DNA of 64,000 nucleotides from Cylindrospermum sp. NIES-4074. GTDB lineage: Bacteria > Cyanobacteriota > Cyanobacteriia > Cyanobacteriales > Nostocaceae. Position numbers and translations under genes: made by a program. This document shows positions 43,535 to 52,581 of the stretch, one piece after another. The stretch is taken from contig AP018269.1 in the NCBI GenBank assembly GCA_003994795.1, forward strand, positions 4,303,677-4,367,676, read 5' to 3'. Under the pieces are notes generated by a model that did not search any database, was not told where the DNA came from, and saw only the letters and a program-made list of their open reading frames with translations. Every line of letters starts with the position of its first letter. Position 1 is the first letter of the stretch.

Positions 43535-44908
43535 TTAGATATTTAAATGTCTGAGGGTTAATTGGCAGACCTCGCTGGCTTGTATTGATGAAGATTCAAG
43601 CAAGTGAGTTTGTTTGGTAATCAATAACGGGCCTTGGCTTGGGGAAGGTGGAATACAACCATGAGATCCACGTATCAAGGAAGCATCTAAGGGAATAACA
43701 TCCATCAAGTAGCGGAAACCAAGCTGTTTCTTTAAAAGTTTAAGACCGATTTTGAATTGGGGAAGTTTGATTTGGGGGTCTAAGAAGAGTTCTACAGGGT
43801 CATAACCAGGTTTGCGGTGGATATCTACAGTTTTGGCAAAATCGGGAGCGCGATGGTTATCAAGCCAGTAATAATAGGTAAACCAGGCATCTGGCTGGGC
43901 TACTGCCACCAACTCTCCTGATCTAGAATGATTGAGATGATAGGCTGGCTTTTCGGCTGTGCCTAAAACATAGGCAATTCCCTCAGTCTCTTCTAAAAGC
44001 GATCGCACTTTGGGAAGATAAAAAGCATCGTTAACATAAACATGGGCTATCTGATGATCAGCCACAGCAAAGGCTTTACTCGCACCAGCATCTAGCAGTT
44101 CTCGTCCCAGTTCTTCACGCACGGTTAACAAACCATTCTCTCGCAGGATGCGATTGATGTGGATGGGTTGGGATACTGACGTAATGCCATATTCTGATAA
44201 AACAATGACTTGTGCGCCCCGATTTTCATAATATGCAATCAAATCGCCACAAATTGCATCAATTTCTTTTAAGTCCTGAGCTATTTTATTGACATCAGGG
44301 CCATGCTTTTGCAAGCAGTAGTCTAGATGGGGTAAATAAACGAGGGATAGAGTGGGGTTACGGCTTTCCTCAATCCACTTGGCTGAGTCTGCAATCCATT
44401 GGCTAGAACGAATAGATGTGTTGGGGCCCCAGAAATTGAAGAGGGGAAACTGACCTAATTTTTGTTGAAGTGGCGATCGCAATTTTCCCGGTTGTGTATA
44501 AATATCCGGGATTTTTCTCCCATCTGCAAGATACATCGGCCGGGGTGTAATTGCATAGTCTACTGATGAGTACATATTGTACCACCAGAACAAGTTAGCG
44601 CAGGTGAAGTCAGGATTTAGCGCTTTCGCCATTTCCCAAACTTTGGGAGTCTGAACAAGTTTGTTAGACTGTCGCCAAAACTTAATTTCACACTCATCCC
44701 GAAAGTACCAACCATTGGCGACAATTCCATGTTCATCAGGCAATTTTCCTGTGAGATAAGTTGCTTGTACTGTGCAAGTAACAGCGGGCAAAATGGGTGT
44801 AATTGGGACAAGTTTTCCAGTGGAAGCCCAACGGGAAAGACAGGGTGTATGCTCTCCCAAGAGGTTAGGTGTTAATCCTACTATGTTGAGAATAATAGTT
44901 TTTTGCAT
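43535..44908 (-). CDS. eboF: EboF: alkaline phosphatase/nucleotide pyrophosphatase-type protein
   Basis: The 457-residue protein has the alkaline-phosphatase superfamily fold of type I phosphodiesterases: the Thr nucleophile region AVTCTVQATYLTGKLPDEHG and late metal ligands in VLSEYGITSV and RAPDFAKTVDIHRKPGY. The ATG at 44908 is preferred over a start eight codons upstream because it opens directly with the first strand (KTIILNIVG). In cyanobacterial ebo clusters this gene accompanies eboE, eboC, eboB and eboA, needed for scytonemin monomer export to the periplasm in Nostoc punctiforme; the reaction is unknown. It follows eboE in the block. Confidence 0.88.
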   Translation of the reverse strand: MQKTIILNIVGLTPNLLGEHTPCLSRWASTGKLVPITPILPAVTCTVQATYLTGKLPDEHGIVANGWYFRDECEIKFWRQSNKLVQTPKVWEMAKALNPDFTCANLFWWYNMYSSVDYAITPRPMYLADGRKIPDIYTQPGKLRSPLQQKLGQFPLFNFWGPNTSIRSSQWIADSAKWIEESRNPTLSLVYLPHLDYCLQKHGPDVNKIAQDLKEIDAICGDLIAYYENRGAQVIVLSEYGITSVSQPIHINRILRENGLLTVREELGRELLDAGASKAFAVADHQIAHVYVNDAFYLPKVRSLLEETEGIAYVLGTAEKPAYHLNHSRSGELVAVAQPDAWFTYYYWLDNHRAPDFAKTVDIHRKPGYDPVELFLDPQIKLPQFKIGLKLLKKQLGFRYLMDVIPLDASLIRGSHGCIPPSPSQGPLLITKQTHLLESSSIQASEVCQLTLRHLNI

Positions 44909-44995
44909 GAGAACGAACCGCAAAGGTCGCAAAGTACGCGAAGAAGAAGAAAGAAAAGAGATATAGCTAGTAATTACGCAATTGGCATGGCTTTT

Positions 44996-45121
44996 TAGGG
45001 TGCGTCATTCGCTCTGCTCTAATTAAAAATTACAAATTAAAAATGTAAGCCTAAAAAGTTAGTTATTGCTTTCATTTTTAATTTTTAATTCTTAATTTTT
45101 AATTTCTGAAGGCGCACCCTA
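44996..45121. repeat. TAGGGTGCGTCA inverted-repeat element, copy 1
   Basis: A 126-bp element with TAGGGTGCGTCA at one end and GGCGCACCCTA at the other. The interior is two oppositely oriented AATTAAAAATT-type A/T blocks, so the whole can fold back on itself. Related copies are at 46534-46620 (truncated) and 56623-56690. Confidence 0.75.
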
Positions 45122-45144
45122 CAATATGACATCTCTCCGGCAAA

Positions 45145-45174
45145 TGTAGAGACGTTTCATGAAACGTCTCTACA
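45145..45174. terminator. 30-bp perfect palindrome
   Basis: TGTAGAGACGTTTCA followed directly by its complement, between the eboE stop and the next element. Same family as those at 13645, 15747 and 31633; possible terminator. Confidence 0.5.
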
Positions 45175-45262
45175 CACTCTCAAGGAATCGGAAAGTAGTT
45201 GGACTTAATTGCCAACATTTTTATAAAATTGATTTCTGCAATAACTTTAATAATGAAATCCA

Positions 45263-46504
45263 TTAGCTAGCAACTAACGACTTTGCTAAAAGCTGGGAAA
45301 TAACCCATTCATACTCACGCTGAAGCGATGTTAATAAATCTAGCTTCATCTCTTCGGGAAGAACTTCCCAAGTATAGGTTTCAATTTCCAGGTGGTTGCA
45401 GAAATCTTGCTTTTGCAACATCTCCAACACGGTCACAATATCCTTTTGAGTAGATTGTAATAGTTGGTAATCTTGGACAAAAATGGGTACATGGAAGTGA
45501 ATACGCCACTCATTATCTGTGGTATTTTCTAAACTTGGTAAAGCGGTTTCTAAATCTGAATAGTGATGCAATCGCCCATCGACATCGCGTGCAATTACCT
45601 GATGTAAATATGTGGACTCTGCAAAAGGAAGCAACCGCTGCCACACCAAGCGACGCTGTTTGATATCTTCCGGTATATTCACCCGCAACGCCGCACTAAT
45701 TTGAATTTTACCGATTTGAATTCCCACAGATTGAAATTGCTTAAAAACTGTAATGGGATTTTCATACTCAACAGCAAAATGGCAAGTGTCGTAACAAATA
45801 CGAACGTGATTTAATAAATTAGTTTCGGCTTGAGCGCGAGAAATTTGCAAATAATCTGCTAAATAAGCTCCACCAATTGGTAGTAAATGCTTTTTAAAAT
45901 AATCAATCACTTCGACAGCATTTTCAATTAATCCATCTGGTTCTGGTTCTAAATCCAAGTGCAGCAGTTTTCCGGTTTTGGCATAAATGTGTACCATTTT
46001 TGCCACTACCCGCGCTATATGCAGACTAGCTTTATCCTTAACAGATGCTTGGAGAAATTCATTTCCTTTGAACCAGGGTTTGTAAGATAATGGCAGTGTA
46101 GAAATACTACCTTCCATATCATCAGGTAACAATTTCGCCAAAATGGTAGTTAATTGCAATGTGTAGTCCAAACGCTCTTGCTTAGACCAATCTGGTGCAT
46201 AAACCTGGTCTTTTACCACCTGATAATGAAATTGACCATAGGGAAACCCATTCAAAGTAAACACATATAAATTTTGTTCAGTTAACCATGATTGAAACTG
46301 AGTTAAGGTGTTTTCTTTTAACAGTTCCCTAGCCGCTACCTCTGCTAAACGTAAACCAATTCCAAATGTTTGATTTGGCGCTAATCGTGCTTTCAGAGAT
46401 GGAACATACTCCTTTAAATTATTAAAGACTTTTTCCCAATCTTCACCTGGGTGAATGTTAGTGCAATAAGTCAAGTGCAAGTTATTGTTAATTTCTATTT
46501 TCAT
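45263..46504 (-). CDS. eboE: EboE: sugar phosphate isomerase/epimerase-like TIM barrel
   Basis: The 413-residue protein has the Xyl-isomerase-like TIM-barrel pattern: NLHLTYCTNIHPGEDWEKV at the N-terminus, LHLDLEPEPDGLIE with acidic metal ligands, RICYDTCHFAVEYENP and QIGKIQISAAL. EboE belongs to the metabolite-traffic cluster that moves scytonemin precursors to the periplasm; substrate unknown. The 109-bp gap to the aroB/eboD-like gene upstream is filled by an A/T-rich element. The position between eboD-like and eboF matches ebo operon order in other bacteria. Confidence 0.9.
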   Translation of the reverse strand: MKIEINNNLHLTYCTNIHPGEDWEKVFNNLKEYVPSLKARLAPNQTFGIGLRLAEVAARELLKENTLTQFQSWLTEQNLYVFTLNGFPYGQFHYQVVKDQVYAPDWSKQERLDYTLQLTTILAKLLPDDMEGSISTLPLSYKPWFKGNEFLQASVKDKASLHIARVVAKMVHIYAKTGKLLHLDLEPEPDGLIENAVEVIDYFKKHLLPIGGAYLADYLQISRAQAETNLLNHVRICYDTCHFAVEYENPITVFKQFQSVGIQIGKIQISAALRVNIPEDIKQRRLVWQRLLPFAESTYLHQVIARDVDGRLHHYSDLETALPSLENTTDNEWRIHFHVPIFVQDYQLLQSTQKDIVTVLEMLQKQDFCNHLEIETYTWEVLPEEMKLDLLTSLQREYEWVISQLLAKSLVAS

Positions 46505-46533
46505 TTATCTGTAGTATCACACTCAATATCTCT

Positions 46534-46620
46534 TGTAGGGTGCATCAGTAGCTCTGTTCCAATTAAAAATTAAAAATGAAAACCTAAAGGGTTAGTGCTT
46601 TAATTTTTAATTTTTAATTG
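46534..46620. repeat. TGTAGGGTGC element, copy 2, reaching into a coding end
   Basis: It begins TGTAGGGTGCATCAG and continues through AATTAAAAATT-type arms, but the right inverted repeat is missing. The last codons and the TAA of the aroB/eboD-like gene (46614-46620) lie in the A/T arm, so the element supplies that gene's stop. Confidence 0.65.
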
Positions 46621-47813
46621 CTAAACGATCGCCTTTTTTCTCCAAAATCCTGTAACAGTAATATGGCTCGTGTGTATAAAGAAATATCCACTTCATGAAC
46701 TTCAAACCCTTGTCCGATTTGTTGCAGGAATGTTAAGGTTAATTCTCCCCCTAAGTGTTCCCGAAACTCACTCAAACCCCGGAATAGAGATTGTTGAGCC
46801 AGTTCTGGTACGTACAAAGTGAAGCCCAGTGCTGAGAGGGTATTCAGTATCCGCTGCCACTGTAACCAATCAAGTAGTCCTAAAAGGTAAGAATAAGTGC
46901 TGTCTAAAGCGATACCAATCGCCACTGCTTCCCCATGACGCAAGCTATAGTCTGTCAAATGCTCTAGTTTATGGGCCGCCCAATGACCAAAATCTAGGGG
47001 ACGAGACGAACCCATTTCAAAAGCATCACCGCTATTGGCAATATGTTCTAGGTGCAACTGAGCGCAACGATAAATCAACTGTTCCATTGTGTCCATATCT
47101 CGATTGACAAGGGCTGCGGTGTGGGTGTGGATAAACTCAAAGAAGTGGGCATCCTTAATCAGCGCTACCTTCACCGCTTCTGCAATTCCACAACGCCAAT
47201 CGCGATCGCTTAAAGTTGTCAAGAAGGTAGAATCATTAATCACCGCATAAGGTGGTGCAAAAGTGCCGAGAAAGTTCTTTTTCCCAAAGGCATTAATGCC
47301 GTTTTTGACTCCTACACCGGAATCATTTTGTGCTAAAACTGTCGTAGGAACACGGATGAGGCGAATTCCCCGATGAGCAGTTGCAGCGGCATATCCCACC
47401 AAATCCAACACAGCCCCACCTCCAATTGCCAAGAGGTAAGAATGACGACATAAGCCAGCGGCATGGATTTGCTGATGAATTTTTTCTACTAAAAGGCGAT
47501 CGTTTTTGGCTGCTTCTCCACCCGGAATTATCATCGGCTCAACAGCCAGCGTTAATATCTCTGCATAAAATTTGCTATATGCTGCTAATTGCCACACTAA
47601 CTCAGGATTAAATTGCAATAATCCTGCATCTACCACTGCTAATACTTTCTTCGGCTTTGTTTCTTCATCCGCTGTAATTACTTGGGCTAATAAGGGATTT
47701 TTTAAATCAAACAGATTCTTAGTGAAGTGAATCTGATAGTTAAAGCTAACCGAAACACTTTGAGAAATCGGTTGTAGATTAAATCTACTTTTTTGTTTGA
47801 TGTCTACTACCAT
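46614..47813 (-). CDS. aroB: 3-dehydroquinate synthase-like sugar-phosphate cyclase (AroB/EboD)
   Basis: The 399-residue protein belongs to the sugar phosphate cyclase superfamily. It has GGGAVLDLVGYAAATAHRG, RVPTTVLAQNDSGVGVKNGI, the metal Glu in IAEAVKVALIKD, His in DFGHWAAHKLE and LRHGEAVAIGI. Several positions differ from housekeeping AroB (KNGIN for KTGVN, GHWAAH for GHTFGH), so it may not be a plain dehydroquinate synthase and fits EboD as well as AroB. Scytonemin literature calls it aroB. It overlaps the start of the upstream DsbA-like gene by 7 bp (47807-47813), implying coupled translation, and eboE follows. Confidence 0.85.
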   Translation of the reverse strand: MVVDIKQKSRFNLQPISQSVSVSFNYQIHFTKNLFDLKNPLLAQVITADEETKPKKVLAVVDAGLLQFNPELVWQLAAYSKFYAEILTLAVEPMIIPGGEAAKNDRLLVEKIHQQIHAAGLCRHSYLLAIGGGAVLDLVGYAAATAHRGIRLIRVPTTVLAQNDSGVGVKNGINAFGKKNFLGTFAPPYAVINDSTFLTTLSDRDWRCGIAEAVKVALIKDAHFFEFIHTHTAALVNRDMDTMEQLIYRCAQLHLEHIANSGDAFEMGSSRPLDFGHWAAHKLEHLTDYSLRHGEAVAIGIALDSTYSYLLGLLDWLQWQRILNTLSALGFTLYVPELAQQSLFRGLSEFREHLGGELTLTFLQQIGQGFEVHEVDISLYTRAILLLQDFGEKRRSFSN

Positions 47814-48454
47814 GATCTTGCTGTTATATCCATAATTGCGGCATGATTCAAAGCCTGAAGAAACACATCAACGGAGTGAGAACCATTGACTCTGACTTTG
47901 TTGTTAATGATAAAGAAAGGCACACTAGTAATACTATTCAGCCGAGCAAATGTTGATTCAGCTATAACTGCATCAAGTGCAGCATCATCACTCAATTGTT
48001 GCCGTAATTGGGAAGCATCCATGTGGTGTGCTGTACCTATGGCAGCAAGAACATCAATATCTCCAATGTTCAAGCCGTCTTCAAAGTAAGCTTGATAAAT
48101 TGCTTCTACAACATCTTTTTTTATATTATCTGGTGCAATGGCAATCAGTCGGTGGGAAAGTTTAGTGTTAACAGCTAAACGGATTTTGTCAAAATTTAGC
48201 TTAACTCCAGATTTCTCCCCTACACGTCGCGTATAATCGAATAAATTTTGGAGTTCTTCTACTCCCATACCTTTTTTTGTTTGCATAAAGCTGCGAAAGT
48301 CCTGTCCTGAAGAGGGAACGGTATCATCCAGCAGGAAGGGATGCCAGCGGATATTGACTGTTTCTTCTTGCCATTGTGCTAGTGCTTCCAAAAGATGCTT
48401 TTTACCAATTCGACACCAGGGGCAAACAGTATCATGAAAGATGTCAATCAACAT
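47807..48454 (-). CDS. dsbA: DsbA/FrnE-family thiol oxidoreductase
   Basis: The 215-residue thioredoxin-fold protein has the active site CPWC (about 11-14) near the N-terminus and the cis-Pro loop SVPFFIINN near 180. No signal peptide is present, so it resembles cytoplasmic FrnE-type proteins more than secreted DsbA. Scytonemin clusters carry this gene under the name dsbA. Its role is unclear; it could fold cluster enzymes or act as a redox isomerase. It overlaps the aroB/eboD-like gene by 7 bp, so the two are tightly linked. Confidence 0.9.
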   Translation of the reverse strand: MLIDIFHDTVCPWCRIGKKHLLEALAQWQEETVNIRWHPFLLDDTVPSSGQDFRSFMQTKKGMGVEELQNLFDYTRRVGEKSGVKLNFDKIRLAVNTKLSHRLIAIAPDNIKKDVVEAIYQAYFEDGLNIGDIDVLAAIGTAHHMDASQLRQQLSDDAALDAVIAESTFARLNSITSVPFFIINNKVRVNGSHSVDVFLQALNHAAIMDITARSW

Positions 48455-48964
48455 AGTTTTTTTAGCTCAATTTTTGGGTAAAGTGAAAATTGTCGAATCA
48501 ATTTAAGAGGTTATAACTATATTCAAGTTTGGACAAAAGTCAATTTGATGTTTATTAAACCACAGATAAACACAGATGAAATTTGGATATCCTAAACCAG
48601 TTTTTAAGGAGGCATTAATTTTCCTTTTACTATCTTTTCATGGGAATAGACTAGCAGGATATATTAGACATTTTCTGTCTAAATTCTGGAGCTACCTTTT
48701 AATATTATGTCCGGTTAAATAGTTATAATTAAATGTAGGTTGGGTTGAGGGACGAAGCCCAACACAACCTTTATGAATGTTGGGTTTCACTTCGTACTGC
48801 TCCGCAGAAACAAGCTACAACCCAACCTACTAATAAAAGTTTTATGCTAACTAATTATCCGGGCATGATATAACCTCTTAGTCTGCGGAGGCAGACTTTG
48901 TTCTTGTAGCCGCGACTTCAGTCGTTAGCCTTTTATCTGTGTTCATCTGTGGTTCCAAATCTCT
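48455..48964. other. Intergenic region between tyrA and the DsbA-like gene
   Basis: The 510-bp gap contains a GTAGGTTGGG element (48735-48830), ACCACAGATAAACACAGATG-type short repeats at both ends (near 48558 and, inverted, 48938) and no supported gene. A promoter for dsbA onward may lie here. Confidence 0.55.
48735..48830. repeat. GTAGGTTGGG inverted-repeat element, copy 3
   Basis: A 96-bp element starting GTAGGTTGGGTTGAGGGACG and ending ACAACCCAACCTAC, with internal CCCAACA/TGTTGGG pairing. Confidence 0.8.
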
Positions 48965-49999
48965 TTAATTATCCTCATTAGGCATTGTCTGCAAAGACTG
49001 TAAAAATCTTTGTGTATTTTCAAATTCTGCAATTAATGCGGCTCGGTCTTTCTTTGCCACCAGCATTGCCAAACGGTTGTAAGTATTAGCTAAAGAGCTA
49101 ATTGCCTCACCTCTTTCTTCTGTGGCTAGCATGATATCCACACATAAAGAAGGATTTTGAGAAAACAACCGTTTCATAATATCAATTTCTTGCCGATAGC
49201 TAGGAGTAGACATTGATAAAGTGCGGTCTATATCGATTCCGGCTTGTGCTAAAAACACACCCAGGCTAAATCTATAAAAGTGCTGCGTCGCTTGAATAAT
49301 TACCATCATTTGGTCATGTTCTTCAGGGGTGCAAGTAATTAACTCACTACCCTGACTTTTAAGAAAGTTTAATAACCATTGAAATGAATCATCATTGCGA
49401 CCTGGACATACCACCACTTTTTGTCCTAAGAACGATTTGATATTTGGCCCAAACATGGGATGCAATCCCATCACGGGGCCACAATGGTGTTCTAGCATTG
49501 CCTGAGTTGGCTGAGTCTTGATACTTGTGATGTCGCACAAAGCTGTAGTTGGGGATAAGAATTTGGCTGCACGCTTGATCACATCAACTGTATATGCGAT
49601 GGGAACACTGACTAAAACTAGTTCTGCTTGACTCAACAGTTGGTCTGCATGATCCCAATCCTCGTTTTCGAGAATCATCACGTTGTGACCTACAGCCGAA
49701 AGTTGCTCTTGGAATAATCTTCCCATCCGGCCACGTCCACCGATGATGGTTATTTTTCGCGGTCTGACATAATTTGATGCAGATTTAGGGGTAAGTGTGG
49801 AGTAACAACGATGTACCACACCGGTCCAAACAGATTCAGGAATACCAGCTTGAGCCAGCAGAGGAGCGAGATCAGCTAGTTGTTCTTCTAAGGAAGGCTG
49901 GTCTGATGCTGCTAACAAAGATAGGCGATCGCTTAATAAGGTAATTAAGCTCTGGTCGGTTTGCTTCAGTTTCTCTGAATCAGAAGGGTTCCCAGACAT
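48965..49999 (-). CDS. tyrA: Prephenate dehydrogenase (TyrA) with vestigial chorismate mutase domain
   Basis: This protein of about 344 residues aligns along its length with the enterobacterial bifunctional T-protein. The Rossmann start is KITIIGGRGRMGRLF, followed by SVPIAYTVDVI, GLHPMFGP and the HDQMMVIIQATQHF helix. It makes p-hydroxyphenylpyruvate, the second precursor joined by ScyA. The N-terminal 75 residues match the mutase helix (TDQSLITLLSDRLSLL), but the first catalytic Arg and the Lys position are not conserved, so mutase activity is doubtful. The ATG at 49999 has AAGGA just upstream; a TTG five codons earlier is an alternative. The glycosyltransferase stop is 18 bp upstream. Confidence 0.92.
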   Translation of the reverse strand: MSGNPSDSEKLKQTDQSLITLLSDRLSLLAASDQPSLEEQLADLAPLLAQAGIPESVWTGVVHRCYSTLTPKSASNYVRPRKITIIGGRGRMGRLFQEQLSAVGHNVMILENEDWDHADQLLSQAELVLVSVPIAYTVDVIKRAAKFLSPTTALCDITSIKTQPTQAMLEHHCGPVMGLHPMFGPNIKSFLGQKVVVCPGRNDDSFQWLLNFLKSQGSELITCTPEEHDQMMVIIQATQHFYRFSLGVFLAQAGIDIDRTLSMSTPSYRQEIDIMKRLFSQNPSLCVDIMLATEERGEAISSLANTYNRLAMLVAKKDRAALIAEFENTQRFLQSLQTMPNEDN

Positions 50000-50017
50000 T
50001 TTCCTTATCCCCAATTT

Positions 50018-51307
50018 TCAAATATCAACAAGTGATTTTTTAGAACTCAATTCGGGCAATATGGCCAAATTTGATGCTCGTTTGCTAATAACATCAGAAA
50101 ATACTTCTTCGTACCGATTCAGCGCCTGCTCAAAGGAATAGTTTTCTACGGCAAAATTTCTCCCTTTGTATCCTAATTGCGCTGCTAGCTCTGGATTTTG
50201 ATATAAATTCAGCACTGCATCTGCTAAAGCATCGGCTGACTCTGGAGCAACGACAATCCCACCACCACTTTGTTGAATAGCTTTTGCAGCAGTGCCATCG
50301 GCAGGCACTGAACCGACAATTGGGCGACCACTAGCTAGCAGTAGTGGTATTTTAGAAGGCATATTGAAAGAAATCACGTTGCGCTTTTGCACAATCAGCC
50401 CTACATCCGCTGCTGCCAACATTTGCGGGAGTTGTTCTCGCGGTTGCAATGGTAATAGTAATACATTATTTGCCCCACAAGTATGACAATATTTTTGCAA
50501 TCTTTCTAATGCTTTAGATTCACCTGCGATCGCAAAAGTAATCTCCTGGATATGACTCAAGCGCGCTGCTGCTGCTATGACTGTCTCTAAACCTTGTGTG
50601 AGAGCAATGTTACCTGAATAAAGCACCACAAATTTACCATTTAGTTGATGGGCAGTTTTCCAGGGATTATTTTCTTTCGATAAAGGGCGAATAAAATTTA
50701 GATTTACCCAATTGGGGATGCAGACAATTTTATGAGCAGGTACGCCCTTATTCACTAAATTATCGACAAAGCCATCGGCAATCACGCTGATCGTCTGTGC
50801 AGTCCGGTAGGCAAATTTCTCTACAGCTTGAAGGGCTAAAATCATCAACTTATTTTTAATTAGTCCCATCCGCACGCCGGCTTCTGGGAGGATATCTTGC
50901 AGATTCAGCACTACTGGGCAGTTGTATAACCAACCAAGCAAGGTTGCAGGTAAGGAAACCAGTAGCGGTGGTACTGTTAAGAGAATTACATCGGGGCGAT
51001 CGCCTGTGAGGGCTTTTGGTAAACTTGTGAGGACAAAGCTCAACTCTAATAATAGCCGGTCTATCAGATTAGGCTTGGACTTAATCCGCAGGTAATTGCG
51101 CTGAATGGTGACACCATTTTTTTGTTCGGTAACGTATAACTTACCTCGATAAGCATCATAAATCTGGCGCTGAGGATAGTTAGGCATTCCTGTAATCACC
51201 CGCACTTGATGACCCCTCTCCACCAATCCTTCTGCTAGTTCAGTTATGAGGGGAGCAATTCCAATAGGTTCTGGATGATAGTTGTAGGAATAAATCAAAA
51301 TACGCAT
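50018..51307 (-). CDS. GT4 glycosyltransferase of the scytonemin cluster (WcaI-like)
   Basis: The 429-residue GT-B enzyme resembles colanic-acid WcaI-type transferases: LIYSYNYHPEPIGIAPLITE at the N-terminus, DRPDVILLTVPPLLV, LYSGNIALTQGLETVI, and a donor site with MPSKIPLLLASGRPIVGSVP. The usual E-x7-E is modified. The scytonemin gene cluster of Nostoc punctiforme carries a glycosyltransferase in the same place before tyrA. Scytonemin itself is not glycosylated, so the acceptor is unknown; related pigments or matrix polysaccharide are possible. It lies between eboC (347-bp gap) and tyrA. Confidence 0.85.
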   Translation of the reverse strand: MRILIYSYNYHPEPIGIAPLITELAEGLVERGHQVRVITGMPNYPQRQIYDAYRGKLYVTEQKNGVTIQRNYLRIKSKPNLIDRLLLELSFVLTSLPKALTGDRPDVILLTVPPLLVSLPATLLGWLYNCPVVLNLQDILPEAGVRMGLIKNKLMILALQAVEKFAYRTAQTISVIADGFVDNLVNKGVPAHKIVCIPNWVNLNFIRPLSKENNPWKTAHQLNGKFVVLYSGNIALTQGLETVIAAAARLSHIQEITFAIAGESKALERLQKYCHTCGANNVLLLPLQPREQLPQMLAAADVGLIVQKRNVISFNMPSKIPLLLASGRPIVGSVPADGTAAKAIQQSGGGIVVAPESADALADAVLNLYQNPELAAQLGYKGRNFAVENYSFEQALNRYEEVFSDVISKRASNLAILPELSSKKSLVDI

Positions 51308-51654
51308 GATCTTTTAATTTCCTAGATGCACCCTGGGAACTTGGGCTTTGTTGGCTAGACTATGGCAATAACGCACAAGAAAGAAGTTTTTAGATATCAA
51401 GGTTTTGAGGTAAGCATTCAGCTATCAGCGTTCGCTAAAACCCGGTTTTAGACTGAGTTTAAGGGGATAGTCAGAATGCTCATAAATTATTTAAGCTTGC
51501 TGATGGCTGATAGCTTGAAGCTACAAGCTGAATGCTTACGTTTTGAGTTGAGCATTACTAGTACAGGGCGGCAAAAATAACTAATCGGTGAGATTCAACT
51601 CAAAAGCTTGTAGAATCTACTTTTTTAATTGTTAATTGTTAATTTTGAATTCTG
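51308..51654. other. Intergenic region between eboC and the glycosyltransferase
   Basis: The 347-bp stretch holds an imperfect long hairpin: CAGCTATCAGCG near 51419 and TGATGGCTGATAGCTTGAAG near 51500, plus an A/T-rich TTAATTGTTAATT tract near 51625. No gene seen. Confidence 0.45.
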
Positions 51655-52578
51655 CTAGGTCACAGCAAAAATTTGCGCCAGTACCATTGAAATTGGCAGC
51701 AAACTCAAGGCTAAAAACCCAGGGGATAAACCTGCAAAACCCGCAACCAATGTACTATCTAGAATAATTAGTGATAACACACCAGCTTTCACAGCGATGC
51801 GGATTTGCGCTGGAGTCGGTTCGCGGACAGCTTTGCTAACAGGAAACAATACTTGAATAGAGAACATGACAATAAATGGTAATGCTGTGATGAGTTGATA
51901 ATCTGTTAACAAACCCAGCCCTAAGAGCACTGTGATAATTATCAAAATTAGCAACAGCGCTATCACCGCAATACTCAACTTTGCTCCATGCACTTCACCT
52001 CGACTCAAGATAGTGATAGCAGCAATATAAATGATGGGTATTAAAGCCAAAAACCAATACTCTGTTACTATTGCTGGTGACACACTTGCCCCCAACAATA
52101 AGTTAGCTCCACGGCAAATTCCCATATTGATGGGGCCGAGAATCGGGTGATGCTTACCAAAAGCATCATAGATTAGAGCAAAAAAGGCGATCGCAACAGC
52201 TAAAGTATAACTCAACCAAGAAACTTGACAGGCTGCTACCACACCCACACTCAAAAGCAGACTTCCTAATAAGGTTGCTCCAGAGCGAGACACCCTCCCA
52301 CTGGGTATAGGTCGCTCTGGGCGCTCTCGCGCGTCTAAAAGGGCGTCAAATACATCATTAAAGACGATACCTCCACCGTATAAGCCTGTGGTAGCTAGCA
52401 GCAACCATCCTAATGGGACAATATTAACCAGGCTACCAATTGCTTCATTGCTGAAGATAAAGCACCCCGAAATAGCAAAGCCAGCTAAGATATCTGCCCA
52501 TGCGGTGATAATGTTAGCTGGTCGCATTAATTGTAAATATGCCCACAAGCGATGGGAACTTAAATTTGCAGTATTCAT
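51655..52578 (-). CDS. eboC: EboC: UbiA-family prenyltransferase-like membrane protein
   Basis: The 307-residue polytopic protein has about nine hydrophobic helices and both Asp-rich motifs of UbiA prenyltransferases: FNDVFDALLDARERPERPIP and YDAFGKHHPILGPINMGICR. UbiA enzymes attach isoprenoid chains to aromatic acceptors. EboC in the scytonemin metabolite-traffic system may act on or carry the precursor, but its product is unknown. The order eboA-eboB-eboC is kept here. Its start is followed upstream by a long heptanucleotide array. Confidence 0.9.
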   Translation of the reverse strand: MNTANLSSHRLWAYLQLMRPANIITAWADILAGFAISGCFIFSNEAIGSLVNIVPLGWLLLATTGLYGGGIVFNDVFDALLDARERPERPIPSGRVSRSGATLLGSLLLSVGVVAACQVSWLSYTLAVAIAFFALIYDAFGKHHPILGPINMGICRGANLLLGASVSPAIVTEYWFLALIPIIYIAAITILSRGEVHGAKLSIAVIALLLILIIITVLLGLGLLTDYQLITALPFIVMFSIQVLFPVSKAVREPTPAQIRIAVKAGVLSLIILDSTLVAGFAGLSPGFLALSLLPISMVLAQIFAVT

Positions 52579-52581
52579 AGT

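Larger units (their letters stand above)
44909..45262. other. Intergenic region between eboE and eboF
   Basis: This 354-bp region holds a fragment of the CGAACCGCAAAGG dispersed element (44915-44960), a TAGGGTGCGTCA inverted-repeat element (44996-45121) and a perfect palindrome (45145-45174). No gene is supported. Confidence 0.6.
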
